DNA of 61,048 nucleotides from an uncultured Bacteroidales bacterium. GTDB lineage: Bacteria > Bacteroidota > Bacteroidia > Bacteroidales > Muribaculaceae. The notes under the pieces are model-generated. The model made no database searches and was not told the origin of the DNA. It worked only from the letters and a program-made list of their open reading frames with translations. A program made the translations under genes and the position numbers. Location: NCBI GenBank assembly GCA_947173955.1, contig CAMWHE010000010.1:1-61048 (forward strand), in the 5' to 3' direction. Shown here in pieces: positions 37,808-48,055 of this stretch; within the stretch, counting starts at the first letter, position 1, and every line of letters begins with the position of its first letter.

Positions 37808-39145
37808 ATGACCACACTACTCTATAATGCACGCATCGTCACCGGCGCCGAGCGCTTCGACGGCTTCATCCTCATCAACGGCCGGGACATAGCCGCTATC
37901 GGAGCCGGAGCGCCCCCGGCCGAACTCATGAGCCGGGCCGACGAGGCAGTCGACTGCGGAGGCGACATGCTCATGCCGGGAGTCATCGACACCCACGTCC
38001 ATTTCCGTGATCCCGGGCTGACAGCCAAGGGCGATATCGCCACCGAAAGCCGCGCGGCCGTAGCTGGCGGAGTGACCTCATATATCGATATGCCCAATAC
38101 CCGCCCGGCCACAGTGACACCGGCTGACTGGGAGGCTAAAATGGAGCGCGCCGCCGAGGTCTCGATGGCCAACTATGCATTCTTCATCGCTGCCACCAAC
38201 GACAATCTCCCCGTCCTGCTCTCCCTCGACTACACCCGTATCCCCGGCATCAAGCTCTTTCTCGGATCGTCGACCGGCAATATGCTCGTCGACAATGCCA
38301 CGACTCTCGAACGGCTGTTTGCCGCCGCACCGGCTCTTATCGCCGTCCATGCCGAGGACGAGGACACGATAGCCCGATGCCGCCGCGAGTTGACCGACCA
38401 TGCCGCCGGCCGGCCGCTCTCAGTCCGTCTACACTCGGCCCTGCGTCCCGCCGAAGCCTGTGTAAAGGCCTCCCGTCGCGCCATCGAGCTTGCCCGCCAC
38501 TACGGCTCGCGCCTTCATCTGCTGCATCTATCCACGGCCGACGAACTCAGCCTGCTCGATGCCGACACCAATATCACCACCGAGACCTGCCCCCACTATC
38601 TGCTCTTCACCGATGCCGACATGGAGCGCCTCGGCAGCCGTATCAAGTGTAATCCCGCAATAAAGTCGCAGGCTGACCGAGTTGCTCTGCTCAGAGCCGT
38701 CACCGACGGGACTGTCGACACCATAGCCACCGACCATGCCCCGCACCTACCCGTCGACAAGGAGGGCGACCTGCTCACAGCCGCATCCGGCATGCCCGGG
38801 ATTCAGTTCTCCCTTCCCATGATGCTCGAGCTCCTCGACGGCCGCCCCGGACGCGTCGCCGCCCTGATGAGCGAGAATCCCGCACGCATATTCGGCATAG
38901 TCAACCGCGGATTCCTGCTCGCCGGCTTCCGGGCCGACATTGTAAGGGTAAGACGCTGTCAGGAGCCGGTCACCATCACCGATGCCGACGTCATCTCACG
39001 TTGCGGATGGACTCCGTATGCCGGGATGCAGACCCATTATAAAGTCATTGCCACATGGGTCAACGGCCATAAGACCTTTGACAACGGGACAATATCCGAC
39101 CGGTCGGCAGCCGCTCCACTGAGATTTTTAACCGGCTCTGAATAA
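37808..39145 (+). CDS. pyrC: Dihydroorotase
   Basis: Protein of 445 residues of the class I/multifunctional-type amidohydrolase group. Metal-site motifs are DTHVHFRDPG (residues ~60-69), ETCPHYLLF and ATDHAPH. It closes carbamoyl-aspartate to dihydroorotate in pyrimidine synthesis. It overlaps nothing, but lies 5 bases after the mannosyltransferase, an arrangement I recall from other Bacteroidales. Confidence 0.92.
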   Translation: MTTLLYNARIVTGAERFDGFILINGRDIAAIGAGAPPAELMSRADEAVDCGGDMLMPGVIDTHVHFRDPGLTAKGDIATESRAAVAGGVTSYIDMPNTRPATVTPADWEAKMERAAEVSMANYAFFIAATNDNLPVLLSLDYTRIPGIKLFLGSSTGNMLVDNATTLERLFAAAPALIAVHAEDEDTIARCRRELTDHAAGRPLSVRLHSALRPAEACVKASRRAIELARHYGSRLHLLHLSTADELSLLDADTNITTETCPHYLLFTDADMERLGSRIKCNPAIKSQADRVALLRAVTDGTVDTIATDHAPHLPVDKEGDLLTAASGMPGIQFSLPMMLELLDGRPGRVAALMSENPARIFGIVNRGFLLAGFRADIVRVRRCQEPVTITDADVISRCGWTPYAGMQTHYKVIATWVNGHKTFDNGTISDRSAAAPLRFLTGSE

Positions 39146-39184
39146 CGCCACATCTTTTTATCGCCAATAAGCGTTCTATTATAT

Positions 39185-40414
39185 ATGAAAGAATTTGTAA
39201 TAAGTCAGGAAACAACCGAACGCACTGTCCTCGTCGGGCTCGTCACGCGCGACCAGTCGGAGGAGAAAGTCAACGAATATCTCGACGAACTCGCGTTCCT
39301 TGCCGACACGGCAGGCGCCGTGACCGTCAAACGGTTCATACAGAAACTCGACTACCCCAACCCGCGCACGTTCGTCGGTAAAGGCAAGCTCGACGAAATC
39401 AAAGCCTATATCGAAGAAAATGAGATCGGAATGGTCATCTTTGACGATGACCTGACGACAAAGCAGGTATCCAACATCGAGCGCGAGCTACAGGTCAAGA
39501 TTCTCGACCGCACGAGCCTGATTCTCGACATCTTCGCCCGTCGGGCGCAGACTGCAAGCGCACGCACTCAGGTCGAGCTCGCCCAGTATCAGTATCTGCT
39601 GCCACGACTGACCCGCCTATGGACCCACCTCGAGCGTCAGCGTGGCGGTATCGGTATGCGTGGCCCGGGTGAGACACAGATCGAGACCGACCGCCGAATC
39701 ATCCTCGACAAGATCTCACGGCTCAAAGCCGAGCTCCGCGACCTTGACAAGCAGAAATCCATCCAGCGCAAGAATCGCGGCAAGCTGACCCGCGTGGCTC
39801 TCGTAGGCTACACCAATGTCGGCAAGTCGACGCTTATGAACCTGCTCAGCAAGAGCGAGGTATTTGCCGAAAACAAGCTCTTCGCCACCCTCGACACCAC
39901 AGTCCGCAAGGTCATCATCGACAATCTGCCCTTCCTGCTGACCGATACTGTAGGATTCATCCGCAAGCTCCCCACCCATCTCGTCGACTCCTTCAAGTCC
40001 ACTCTCGACGAGGTGCGCGAAGCTGATCTGCTCGTCCATGTAGTCGACATCAGCCACCCTAACTTCGAGGAACAGATCGAGGTCGTCAACAAGACCCTCC
40101 ACGATATCTGCGGCAGTGTCGAGAAGCCTATGATAATGGTATTCAACAAGATCGACGCATTCTCATATAAGCCTAAGGACGCCGATGACCTTACACCCCG
40201 CAAGCGCGAGAACATCTCGCTTGAAGAACTCAAGGAAACATGGATGGCCAAGCTCCACGACAATTGCGTATTCATCTCGGCCAAGACCGGCCGTAATATC
40301 GACGAGCTCAAGCATCTCCTCTACGAAAAGGCCCGCGAGATACATCTCCAGCGGTTCCCCTATAACGATTTCCTCTACCAGAAATACGATGACATAGATG
40401 AAAGCGCCGAATAA
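39185..40414 (+). CDS. hflX: Ribosome-associated GTPase HflX
   Basis: Protein of 409 residues. The N-terminal HflX domain (FVGKGKLDEIK, VIFDDDLT, RTSLILDIFARRAQT, RGGIGMRGPGETQIETDRR) is followed by a coiled linker and the G domain with GYTNVGKST (G1), DTVGFIRKLP (G3), NKID (G4). It splits or rescues ribosomes under stress. It overlaps dgt by 17 bases. Confidence 0.94.
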   Translation: MKEFVISQETTERTVLVGLVTRDQSEEKVNEYLDELAFLADTAGAVTVKRFIQKLDYPNPRTFVGKGKLDEIKAYIEENEIGMVIFDDDLTTKQVSNIERELQVKILDRTSLILDIFARRAQTASARTQVELAQYQYLLPRLTRLWTHLERQRGGIGMRGPGETQIETDRRIILDKISRLKAELRDLDKQKSIQRKNRGKLTRVALVGYTNVGKSTLMNLLSKSEVFAENKLFATLDTTVRKVIIDNLPFLLTDTVGFIRKLPTHLVDSFKSTLDEVREADLLVHVVDISHPNFEEQIEVVNKTLHDICGSVEKPMIMVFNKIDAFSYKPKDADDLTPRKRENISLEELKETWMAKLHDNCVFISAKTGRNIDELKHLLYEKAREIHLQRFPYNDFLYQKYDDIDESAE

Positions 40415-41762
40415 CCAAGCCCCCGCACCGATGACCTGGGAACGGCTCATCAACGACAAGCGTTTCGGACATGAGGGCACCGTCGACACCAAGGGGGGCG
40501 TCCGCAGCGACTTCCGTCGCGACTATGACCGCCTCGTCTTCTCGTCCCCTTTCCGACGCCTTCAGAACAAGACTCAGGTCTTTCCCCTGCCGGGCAGCAT
40601 TTTCGTTCACAACCGACTGACCCACAGCCTTGAGGTGTCATCCGTAGGCCGCTCTATCGCCGCCGAGGTAAGCCACGCGCTCGCTCCCCGCTACGCCGGC
40701 ACGCCCGATGGTGAAGCGCTGACATCGATAGGCGAGATAGTCGCCGCAGCCTGTCTGGCTCATGACCTCGGGAACCCGCCCTTCGGCCACTCCGGCGAGA
40801 AAGCCATCTCAACTTTCTTCTCCGAGGGTGCCGGTGCCGAACTGCGCGCCGATCTGACCGAGCGCGAATGGTGCGACCTGGTGTCGTTCGAAGGCAACGC
40901 CAACTCACTGCGCGTGCTGATCCACCGCTTCAAGGGACGCCGTCACGGCGGCTTCGGCATGACCTACTCAACACTGGCCTCCATAGTCAAATACCCCTAC
41001 GAATCGACCATCTCGCCCAACGGCAAGTTCGGCTTCTTCGCAAGCGAACAGAGTGATTTCATCCGCATTGCCGACACTCTCGGCATGATCCGCCGCGAGC
41101 GTCCCGACGGCTCAGTGAGCTACGCCCGCCATCCACTCGTCTATATTGTCGAGGCTGCCGACGACATCTGCTATGAGATAATGGACATCGAAGACGCCCA
41201 CAAGCTTAAGATACTGCCGACCTCCGAGGTCATCCCACTCCTGCTCGACTACTTCTCAGGCGATGCGCTCAGGCAGCACAAGGAAGCCATCGCCGACATA
41301 GAGGATCCCAACGAACAGGTGGCCTACCTGCGCTCATGCGTCATCTCGCTACTCGTCAGCCGGTGCGCCGAAGCGTTCGTCGCCCATGAAAACGAAATCC
41401 TCTCCGGCACCTTCCACGGCACGCTCATTCAGGCCATTCCTCCGACTGAGAGCCGTGCCTATCAGGCCTGCAACGCACTCTCATGGGAGCGTCTCTATTC
41501 GGCCGGAGATGTCGTCGACATCGAGCTGGCCGGTAACCGTATCATCACCTTCCTCCTCGAGAAGCTGATTCACGCTGTGCGCTTCCCCGAGCTCAACTAT
41601 TCCCGTCTGCTTTTGGCCAAGGTGCCGCGTCAATATGACGTCGCCGCTCCGACCCTCTACGGCCGCATCCAGGCCGTCCTCGACCACGTCTCGGCCATGA
41701 CCGACGTCTATGCCCTCGACCTCTACCGAAAACTCAACGGAACAAGTCTCCCCGCCGTATGA
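40398..41762 (+). CDS. dgt: dGTP triphosphohydrolase
   Basis: Protein of 454 residues. HD-domain signature: RLQNKTQVFPLPGS, HNRLTHSLEVSSVGR and LAHDLGNPPFGHSGE (His and Asp ligands present), then NANSLRVL. It converts dGTP to deoxyguanosine and triphosphate, controlling dNTP pools. The assigned start overlaps hflX; an in-frame ATG at 40431 is the alternative. The stop overlaps the TPM gene start in ATGATGA. Confidence 0.92.
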   Translation: MKAPNNQAPAPMTWERLINDKRFGHEGTVDTKGGVRSDFRRDYDRLVFSSPFRRLQNKTQVFPLPGSIFVHNRLTHSLEVSSVGRSIAAEVSHALAPRYAGTPDGEALTSIGEIVAAACLAHDLGNPPFGHSGEKAISTFFSEGAGAELRADLTEREWCDLVSFEGNANSLRVLIHRFKGRRHGGFGMTYSTLASIVKYPYESTISPNGKFGFFASEQSDFIRIADTLGMIRRERPDGSVSYARHPLVYIVEAADDICYEIMDIEDAHKLKILPTSEVIPLLLDYFSGDALRQHKEAIADIEDPNEQVAYLRSCVISLLVSRCAEAFVAHENEILSGTFHGTLIQAIPPTESRAYQACNALSWERLYSAGDVVDIELAGNRIITFLLEKLIHAVRFPELNYSRLLLAKVPRQYDVAAPTLYGRIQAVLDHVSAMTDVYALDLYRKLNGTSLPAV

Positions 41763-43012
41763 TGAAACGACTTCTGACTATCTGCCTCCTGCTTATAGGC
41801 ATTGCTGCTTCGGCTGTAAAACCGGAGGATGTCCCCAATGTCCAGCGACTCAAGGCCGACCAATGGGTCAGCGATCCCGCCGGACTGCTCTCCCCCGGAG
41901 CTCTGGCGCAGGCCAACCATGCGCTCGACACTCTCAACCGGGCCAACACCACCGAAGTTTGCGCCGTCATCGTCCCCGACCTGAGCGATATCGATGCCGA
42001 TGATTATGCCACTCAGCTCTTCGAACTTTGGGGCATCGGGCGCAAGGACCGCTCCAACGGGCTCCTGCTGCTCATCTCGCGCGACGACCGCCGGGCTGTC
42101 ATCCGCACAGGCGCCGGCATGGAGATCGCCATGACCGACGGACGCGCAGGCTCGATCATCCGCAACGATATCAAGCCTGCAATGCTCGACGGCAATATCG
42201 ACAAAGCGCTCCTCGACGCTATCTCATCGATAGGAACAGTCATATCCGACTCGGCCTACTACGATGACCTCCACTCCGACCGCGCAGCCGTGCGATCCGC
42301 ACGCAATCAGGACAACGATAATTTCTTCCGCGACTACATGTATATGGCGGTCATTCTGACTGTCGCACTGATCGCATGGATGATTTACACACTTGTTTCC
42401 TCGGCGCGCCTTGACTCCGTAGAACGATATACGCGTCTCAACCGTCTCTGGCTCCCCGCTATGATGCTGATTCCCCTCACTCTCGGCATCGGCATTCTGG
42501 CTTTTATTCCTCTCTGGCTCATTCTGCGCCATCTCCGTTTGAAGCGTCACAACTGCCCCAACTGCGGCACGCGGATGCATCGCCTTGACGAAGTCACTGA
42601 TAACGACTACCTCACACCGGCTCAGGACACTGAGGAAAAGCTCAAGTCCGTCGACTATGACGTCTGGCTATGTCCCAACTGCAATGAGACCGACATCATC
42701 CCCTATATCAACAAGCGTTCGACATTCTCAACCTGCCCCGTCTGCGGCGCCCGCGCCGAATCGCTTCAGTCAAACCGCATCCTGCGTCATCCCACTCAGG
42801 TCTCCGAAGGGATCGGTCAGCGCGACTATCACTGCCTCAACTGCGGCAACAAGCGCTCCGTTCCCTATAAGATAGCCAAAGTGGTCAGCCCTCCCATATT
42901 CTTGGGCGGAGGAGGCCGTGGATTCGGAGGTGGAGGTTTCGGTGGAGGCAGCTTCGGCGGTGGGTTCGGAGGCGGCTCGACCAATGGCGGCGGCGCATCC
43001 GGCTCCTGGTAA
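41759..43012 (+). CDS. TPM-domain membrane protein with zinc ribbons and Gly-rich tail
   Basis: Protein of 417 residues with a signal peptide, a TPM (YgcG-type) domain at about 25-170 (DPAGLLSPGALAQANHAL, AVIRTGAGMEIAMTD), two membrane segments (~200-220 and ~232-258), two CxxC pairs of zinc-ribbon type (CPNCG and CPNCN; CPVCG and CLNCG) and a low-complexity Gly/Phe tail (GFGGGGFGGGSFGG). YgcG-like proteins are linked to membrane-protein turnover, but the activity is not established. The last 237 bases of the gene plus 28 bases beyond are duplicated at 48204-48468, on the far side of the helicase gene. Confidence 0.87.
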   Translation: MMKRLLTICLLLIGIAASAVKPEDVPNVQRLKADQWVSDPAGLLSPGALAQANHALDTLNRANTTEVCAVIVPDLSDIDADDYATQLFELWGIGRKDRSNGLLLLISRDDRRAVIRTGAGMEIAMTDGRAGSIIRNDIKPAMLDGNIDKALLDAISSIGTVISDSAYYDDLHSDRAAVRSARNQDNDNFFRDYMYMAVILTVALIAWMIYTLVSSARLDSVERYTRLNRLWLPAMMLIPLTLGIGILAFIPLWLILRHLRLKRHNCPNCGTRMHRLDEVTDNDYLTPAQDTEEKLKSVDYDVWLCPNCNETDIIPYINKRSTFSTCPVCGARAESLQSNRILRHPTQVSEGIGQRDYHCLNCGNKRSVPYKIAKVVSPPIFLGGGGRGFGGGGFGGGSFGGGFGGGSTNGGGASGSW

Positions 43013-43040
43013 TCTTTCCACTTCTTCAAAGGGGTGAATT
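42776..43040 (+). repeat. Direct repeat, copy T (3' end of TPM gene)
   Basis: This 265-base segment, the last 79 codons including the stop of the TPM gene and 28 bases beyond, recurs without any gap at 48204-48468. There are nine substitutions, every one at a third codon position and synonymous; all lie in the first ~141 bases, and the final ~124 bases are identical. Confidence 0.95.
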
Positions 43041-43164
43041 GAATCGAACTTCAGTAATTCCTATTTGAAACATACTGCCACCGTTGGTAAAATATATATT
43101 CTATCTTACTATAACCTTGACAATATAATATCTCCGAGAATTACCTTGTAAATACTCTTGATTA

Positions 43165-46100
43165 ATGTCTTTTTGGAATAGAATTGTAAATTCAATTTAC
43201 GGATCTGAAGGTAGTAGGAATCACTTTCAGAAAGACTCCACAGACTCACATCGGTATTGTTTTGTGGATGTCGAAATTGGAGTGAATGATAAAAAGATTC
43301 ATGATATTGGAGCTATTAGGTGTGATGGCGGGGTATTTCATGGCGCAAATAAACGTGATTTAATGACATTCCTTAAGGATATGGAGTTTATTTGCGGGCA
43401 TAATATCATCCATCATGATGCCAAATATTTGTTTAGCGAAGGCTCAAATAAATACAAGTTGGTTGATACTTTGCCAATGTCTCCACTGCTTTTCCCCGAG
43501 CGTCCATACCATCGATTGGTAAAGGATGATAAGCTCATACCCGATCAGATGAACAATCCAGTGAATGATTGTGAGAAAGCTCGCGACTTACTGATGGATG
43601 AGATTGCTCATTGGGAAGGATTATCGACATCCAAACAGTTAATTTACGCAACACTACTCCATGATCAAAAGGAGTTCAGCGGATTCTTTACTTTTATCAA
43701 TGCAATAATAGGAACTGTCGAATCCTTGTCGAATCAGATCCGTTTAGAATTTCGGGATAAAATTTGCCAACATGCGGATATAGAAGGCATTGTAAGAAAG
43801 TTTCCATGTGAATTGGCATACGCGCTAGCGCTGATAGACACTGTCGATTATAGGTCAGTTACTCCTTCCTGGGTGCTACATAATTATCCGAACACAGAGT
43901 ATGTAGTGCGACTTCTCAGGCATACTAAGTGTAGTGAAGGTTGTCATTATTGTGAGAGAGTGCTTGATGTGCATCGCAATCTCAAATATTTCTTCGGTTT
44001 TGACGAGTTTCGAACCTATGATGGCGAGCCGTTGCAGGAGAACTCAGTTAGAGCTGCTATTGAGCATAAATCATTATTGGCCATTTTCCCTACGGGAGGA
44101 GGTAAATCGTTGACATTTCAATTACCTGCCTTAATGGAAGGGCGCTCGGTACATGGACTAACGGTTGTCATCTCCCCACTGCAGTCTTTGATGAAAGATC
44201 AGGTGGATAATCTGGCTGACAGAGGAATAACCGATGCTGTAACTATCAATGGATTGCTGGATCCGATCAGCCGATCAGAGGCTATCAATCGTGTCGTAGA
44301 TGGTGATGCATCGCTGTTATACATTTCTCCGGAAATGCTTCGTTCAAAGACCATAGAGAAGATACTGATGTCTCGCCATTTAGTGCGTATAGTTATAGAT
44401 GAGGCTCACTGTTTTTCCTCATGGGGACAAGATTTCAGGGTGGATTATCTTTATATAGGTAAATTTATCAGTCAATACCAGAAAAGAAAGAAGTGTGAAC
44501 CGATTCCGATATCATGTTTTACGGCAACTGCTAAGCAAAAGGTGATACAGGATATCTGTGATTACTTTAGGAAGACGCTCAATATTGAGCTCAATATTTT
44601 TGCCTCCTCTGCCGCCCGTAAAAATCTGCGCTATTCAGTCATTCATGTTGAGACGGATGATGACAAATACATGAAATTACGCTCATTAATAGCCGAGTCA
44701 TCATCTCCAACTATCGTCTATGTGTCACGAACCAAGCGTACCAAGCAACTGGCCGATAAGCTTACCCGTGACGGATTCAGGGCTTTACCTTTTAATGGCA
44801 GAATGGATCCCGAGGACAAGATCGCCAATCAGGATGCATTCATGAATGATCGAGTGCGCATTATTGTAGCTACATCAGCCTTTGGAATGGGTGTTGATAA
44901 GAAGGATGTGGGATTGGTTATTCATTACGATATCTCTGACTCATTAGAGAATTATGTTCAAGAGGCAGGTCGTGCAGGTCGCGACCCACAACTTGAAGCC
45001 CGATGTTTTGTATTGTACAGCGACTCAGATCTTGATAAACATTTTATCTTACTCAATCAAACAAAGCTAAGTATCAGTGAAATCCAACAGGTTTGGAAGG
45101 CAATTAAAGATTTGACAAGGCAGCGCATGAGTGTATGTTGTTCTGCTTTAGAGATAGCGCGGCAGGCTGGCTGGGATGATTCTGTCTCTGACATAGAGAC
45201 ACGTGTGCGGACTGCGTTAGCAGCTCTGGAGCAAGCTGGATATATAGAGCGAGGAAACAATGTTCCACATGTCTATGCCACTGGTATAACTGTGAAGGAC
45301 ATGGACGAGGCCCGACAGCGTATTATGGAATCTCTACTATTCGAAAACGATGAGGTAGAGAAGGCTGTACGCATCATAAAGTCATTAATATCACAAAAGT
45401 ACACTGCTAAAAATAAAGAATTGGAAGCAGAGTCGCGTATTGACTATCTAGCTGACATACTTGGCATCAGGAAAGAAGAAGTCATCTCAAACGTGATGCG
45501 TATGCGCCAAGAGGGTATTCTTGCTGACTCAAAAGACATATCTGCATTTCTGCATGACGCCGGAGGCTCTGAGAACAAGACGAAACGGATGCTGGAGCGT
45601 TTTTCACAACTTGAGCGTTACATTCTCGGGCATGTGCTTCCCAAGACACCTCATATTTCATATAAGCAATTGAATGAAAATGCCCAAAAAGAAGGAATTG
45701 AGACCTCAACGGAAAAAGATATACGTACACTACTATATTTTCTGACAATCAAAGGATATATGCGTAAGAGGGAAGATGGCGCGCATAATATCGAGTTGGC
45801 ATGTCAGACCGATATGATATCGGTCATAAGGAGATTTGAAAAGCGCATGAAAATATGTCAGTTTACGATTGATTGGTTGTATAGGCTTACATCTCAAGCA
45901 AATAATGAGAATGAGGTTAAGAGTGATGTCCGATTCTCAATAGTGGAGCTATTGAAAGATTTGAGAGCAAGCGGAGATACTCTGATAGATTCTATGAGTA
46001 ATGTGCATCTTGAAGAGGTTGAAGAGGCATTATTATATCTGTCAAAAATTGGAGCCCTAAAACTCGAAGGAGGATTTCTTGTACTCTATAATGCGATGGA

Positions 46101-48036
46101 TATACGTCGCATCAAAGACAATAGGTCGCGATATAAACAGGAAGATTACCGTATGCTCAGCGAGTTCTATAAGCAAAAGATTCAGCAGATTCATATAGTG
46201 GGCGAATATGCCAATCTGATGGTAAAAGATTATGATGCAGCGCTAGAATATGTACATGATTACTTCCAGATGGATTACAAACGGTTCGTTTCAAAATACT
46301 TTAAAGGCGATCGTGTACATGAGATAGAGCGCAATGTTACACCGGACAAGTATAACCATATTTTCGGAACACTGTCAAAAAAACAGATGGAGATCATATC
46401 AGACAATGATTCGCACTGTATAATAGTGGCCGCCGGTCCGGGCAGTGGAAAAACACGTGTACTTGTACATAAGCTTGCCTCATTGCTCTTGCTCGAGGAT
46501 GTTAAGCATGAACAGCTATTGATGCTTACTTTCTCGCGTGCAGCCGCCACGGAGTTCAAGCAGAGATTGTTAAGCCTTATCGGTAATGCGGCCCATTTTG
46601 TGGAGATAAAGACATTCCATTCTTATTGTTTTGATCTATTGGGAAGAATAGGTAGCCTTGACAGTGTTCACGATGTAGTGGCTAAAGCTGCAAAAATGAT
46701 AGAAAATGGTGAAGTTGAGCCAAATCGTATTGCCAAGACGGTTCTGGTCATTGATGAAGCGCAGGATATGGGTAGTGATGAGTTCTCATTGCTACATGCG
46801 CTTATGTCTTTTAATGAGGATATGCGTGTTATTGCCGTTGGAGATGATGATCAAAATATATATGAATTCCGCGGCTCAGATTCGCGCTATATGATTCAGT
46901 TGCTGAAAGAATCGAATGCTCGACTTATTGAAATGACTGAGAACTACCGGAGCTCGACAAATGTAGTAGATTTTGCTAATGCATTCGTGAAGAAAATATC
47001 TGGAAGATTGAAGACGGATTCAATTATATCAATGAGCTCCAAAGAAGGTTCCGTTTTCATACGGCTTAATCTTTCTGATACAATGTATATCCCTCTTGTC
47101 GAAGATCTACTCAGTCACCCTCATGATGGGACGACTTGTGTATTGACTCAGACCAATGAAGAGGCTTCAATTATTGTAGCGTTGTTACGCAAATATGGAA
47201 TAAGTAGCCAGCTGGTGCAGAGTATGGATGGATTCCGGTTCGGGAATATTGTAGAAGTGCGCATGTTTCTCAAACAGATTGACCGGAATACTAATTCACC
47301 GATTATTGTAGACGAAGTATGGGAGAATGCGAAACAAAAGACATTCACTGAATATGCCAATTCGTCAAGTCTGCACTATCTTAAGCGCTGTATTAAGTTG
47401 TTTGAAGAGACAAATAAGACAAAATACCTTACAGATTTTAAGGAGTTTATCCATGAATCGTCTATTGAAGATTTTTGTGATTTTTCTGGTGCAGATGTAG
47501 TTGTATCGACCATTCACAAAGCAAAGGGGCGTGAATTTGACGATGTATATATGCTCATATCTAAACGTCAGGCTATCTGCGATAAAGACCTACGACGATA
47601 TTACGTTGGGGCGACGCGTGCAAAAGAGCGTCTGTTCATCCATACCGACTCGTATCTTTTCGATCATCTACCGGCTACTGAGTATGTTGTGAATCAGAGA
47701 CAATATGGCATGCCTGACGAGATTGTTCTACAGTTGTCACACAGAGATGTGAACCTTGGATTTTTCAAGACCCGGAAAAATGATATACTCGCCTTAAGAG
47801 CAGGTCAGAGAGTTCGTTTTGAAAATAACTATCTCTATGAATGGGATAGTTACAATGCCATCGCCCAATTGTCACAAAAGATGCAAATGGAGTTGCAACA
47901 ATGGGCAGAAAGAAGCTATCATGTAGATTCTGCATCCATACGATTTATTGTTGCGTGGCGGCCGAAAGATGCGCCGAAAGGAGAAAAAGAACATGCTGTT
48001 CTGCTCATCGATCTAATGCTTAGAAGAATGAGATAA
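43165..48036 (+). CDS. Exonuclease-like/RecQ/UvrD triple-domain helicase
   Basis: Protein of 1623 residues. Residues ~30-150 resemble a DEDD 3'-5' exonuclease: FVDVEIG (Asp35, Glu37), CGHNIIHHD (Asp85) and NNPVNDCEKARDL (Asp135, with Asn where DEDDh enzymes have His, so activity is uncertain). A Cys cluster (256, 260, 263) precedes a RecQ-type SF2 helicase: PTGGGKS (309-315), DEAHCFSSWGQDFR (from 412), SAFGMGVDKKDV and QEAGRAGRDP (near 600). Winged-helix-like segments follow. The last third is a UvrD-type SF1 helicase: GPGSGKT (1091-1097), DEAQD (1197-1201), GDDDQNIYEFRGS, ENYRSS, STIHKAKGREFDDVY and YVGATRAKERLFIH. All ATPase motifs look intact. It is clearly more AT-rich than its neighbours and is flanked by the TPM 3' repeats, so it was acquired. 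Role unknown; DNA repair or phage defence are the obvious candidates. Confidence 0.9.
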   Translation: MSFWNRIVNSIYGSEGSRNHFQKDSTDSHRYCFVDVEIGVNDKKIHDIGAIRCDGGVFHGANKRDLMTFLKDMEFICGHNIIHHDAKYLFSEGSNKYKLVDTLPMSPLLFPERPYHRLVKDDKLIPDQMNNPVNDCEKARDLLMDEIAHWEGLSTSKQLIYATLLHDQKEFSGFFTFINAIIGTVESLSNQIRLEFRDKICQHADIEGIVRKFPCELAYALALIDTVDYRSVTPSWVLHNYPNTEYVVRLLRHTKCSEGCHYCERVLDVHRNLKYFFGFDEFRTYDGEPLQENSVRAAIEHKSLLAIFPTGGGKSLTFQLPALMEGRSVHGLTVVISPLQSLMKDQVDNLADRGITDAVTINGLLDPISRSEAINRVVDGDASLLYISPEMLRSKTIEKILMSRHLVRIVIDEAHCFSSWGQDFRVDYLYIGKFISQYQKRKKCEPIPISCFTATAKQKVIQDICDYFRKTLNIELNIFASSAARKNLRYSVIHVETDDDKYMKLRSLIAESSSPTIVYVSRTKRTKQLADKLTRDGFRALPFNGRMDPEDKIANQDAFMNDRVRIIVATSAFGMGVDKKDVGLVIHYDISDSLENYVQEAGRAGRDPQLEARCFVLYSDSDLDKHFILLNQTKLSISEIQQVWKAIKDLTRQRMSVCCSALEIARQAGWDDSVSDIETRVRTALAALEQAGYIERGNNVPHVYATGITVKDMDEARQRIMESLLFENDEVEKAVRIIKSLISQKYTAKNKELEAESRIDYLADILGIRKEEVISNVMRMRQEGILADSKDISAFLHDAGGSENKTKRMLERFSQLERYILGHVLPKTPHISYKQLNENAQKEGIETSTEKDIRTLLYFLTIKGYMRKREDGAHNIELACQTDMISVIRRFEKRMKICQFTIDWLYRLTSQANNENEVKSDVRFSIVELLKDLRASGDTLIDSMSNVHLEEVEEALLYLSKIGALKLEGGFLVLYNAMDIRRIKDNRSRYKQEDYRMLSEFYKQKIQQIHIVGEYANLMVKDYDAALEYVHDYFQMDYKRFVSKYFKGDRVHEIERNVTPDKYNHIFGTLSKKQMEIISDNDSHCIIVAAGPGSGKTRVLVHKLASLLLLEDVKHEQLLMLTFSRAAATEFKQRLLSLIGNAAHFVEIKTFHSYCFDLLGRIGSLDSVHDVVAKAAKMIENGEVEPNRIAKTVLVIDEAQDMGSDEFSLLHALMSFNEDMRVIAVGDDDQNIYEFRGSDSRYMIQLLKESNARLIEMTENYRSSTNVVDFANAFVKKISGRLKTDSIISMSSKEGSVFIRLNLSDTMYIPLVEDLLSHPHDGTTCVLTQTNEEASIIVALLRKYGISSQLVQSMDGFRFGNIVEVRMFLKQIDRNTNSPIIVDEVWENAKQKTFTEYANSSSLHYLKRCIKLFEETNKTKYLTDFKEFIHESSIEDFCDFSGADVVVSTIHKAKGREFDDVYMLISKRQAICDKDLRRYYVGATRAKERLFIHTDSYLFDHLPATEYVVNQRQYGMPDEIVLQLSHRDVNLGFFKTRKNDILALRAGQRVRFENNYLYEWDSYNAIAQLSQKMQMELQQWAERSYHVDSASIRFIVAWRPKDAPKGEKEHAVLLIDLMLRRMR

Positions 48037-48055
48037 TCGCTTATATAATTTTATG

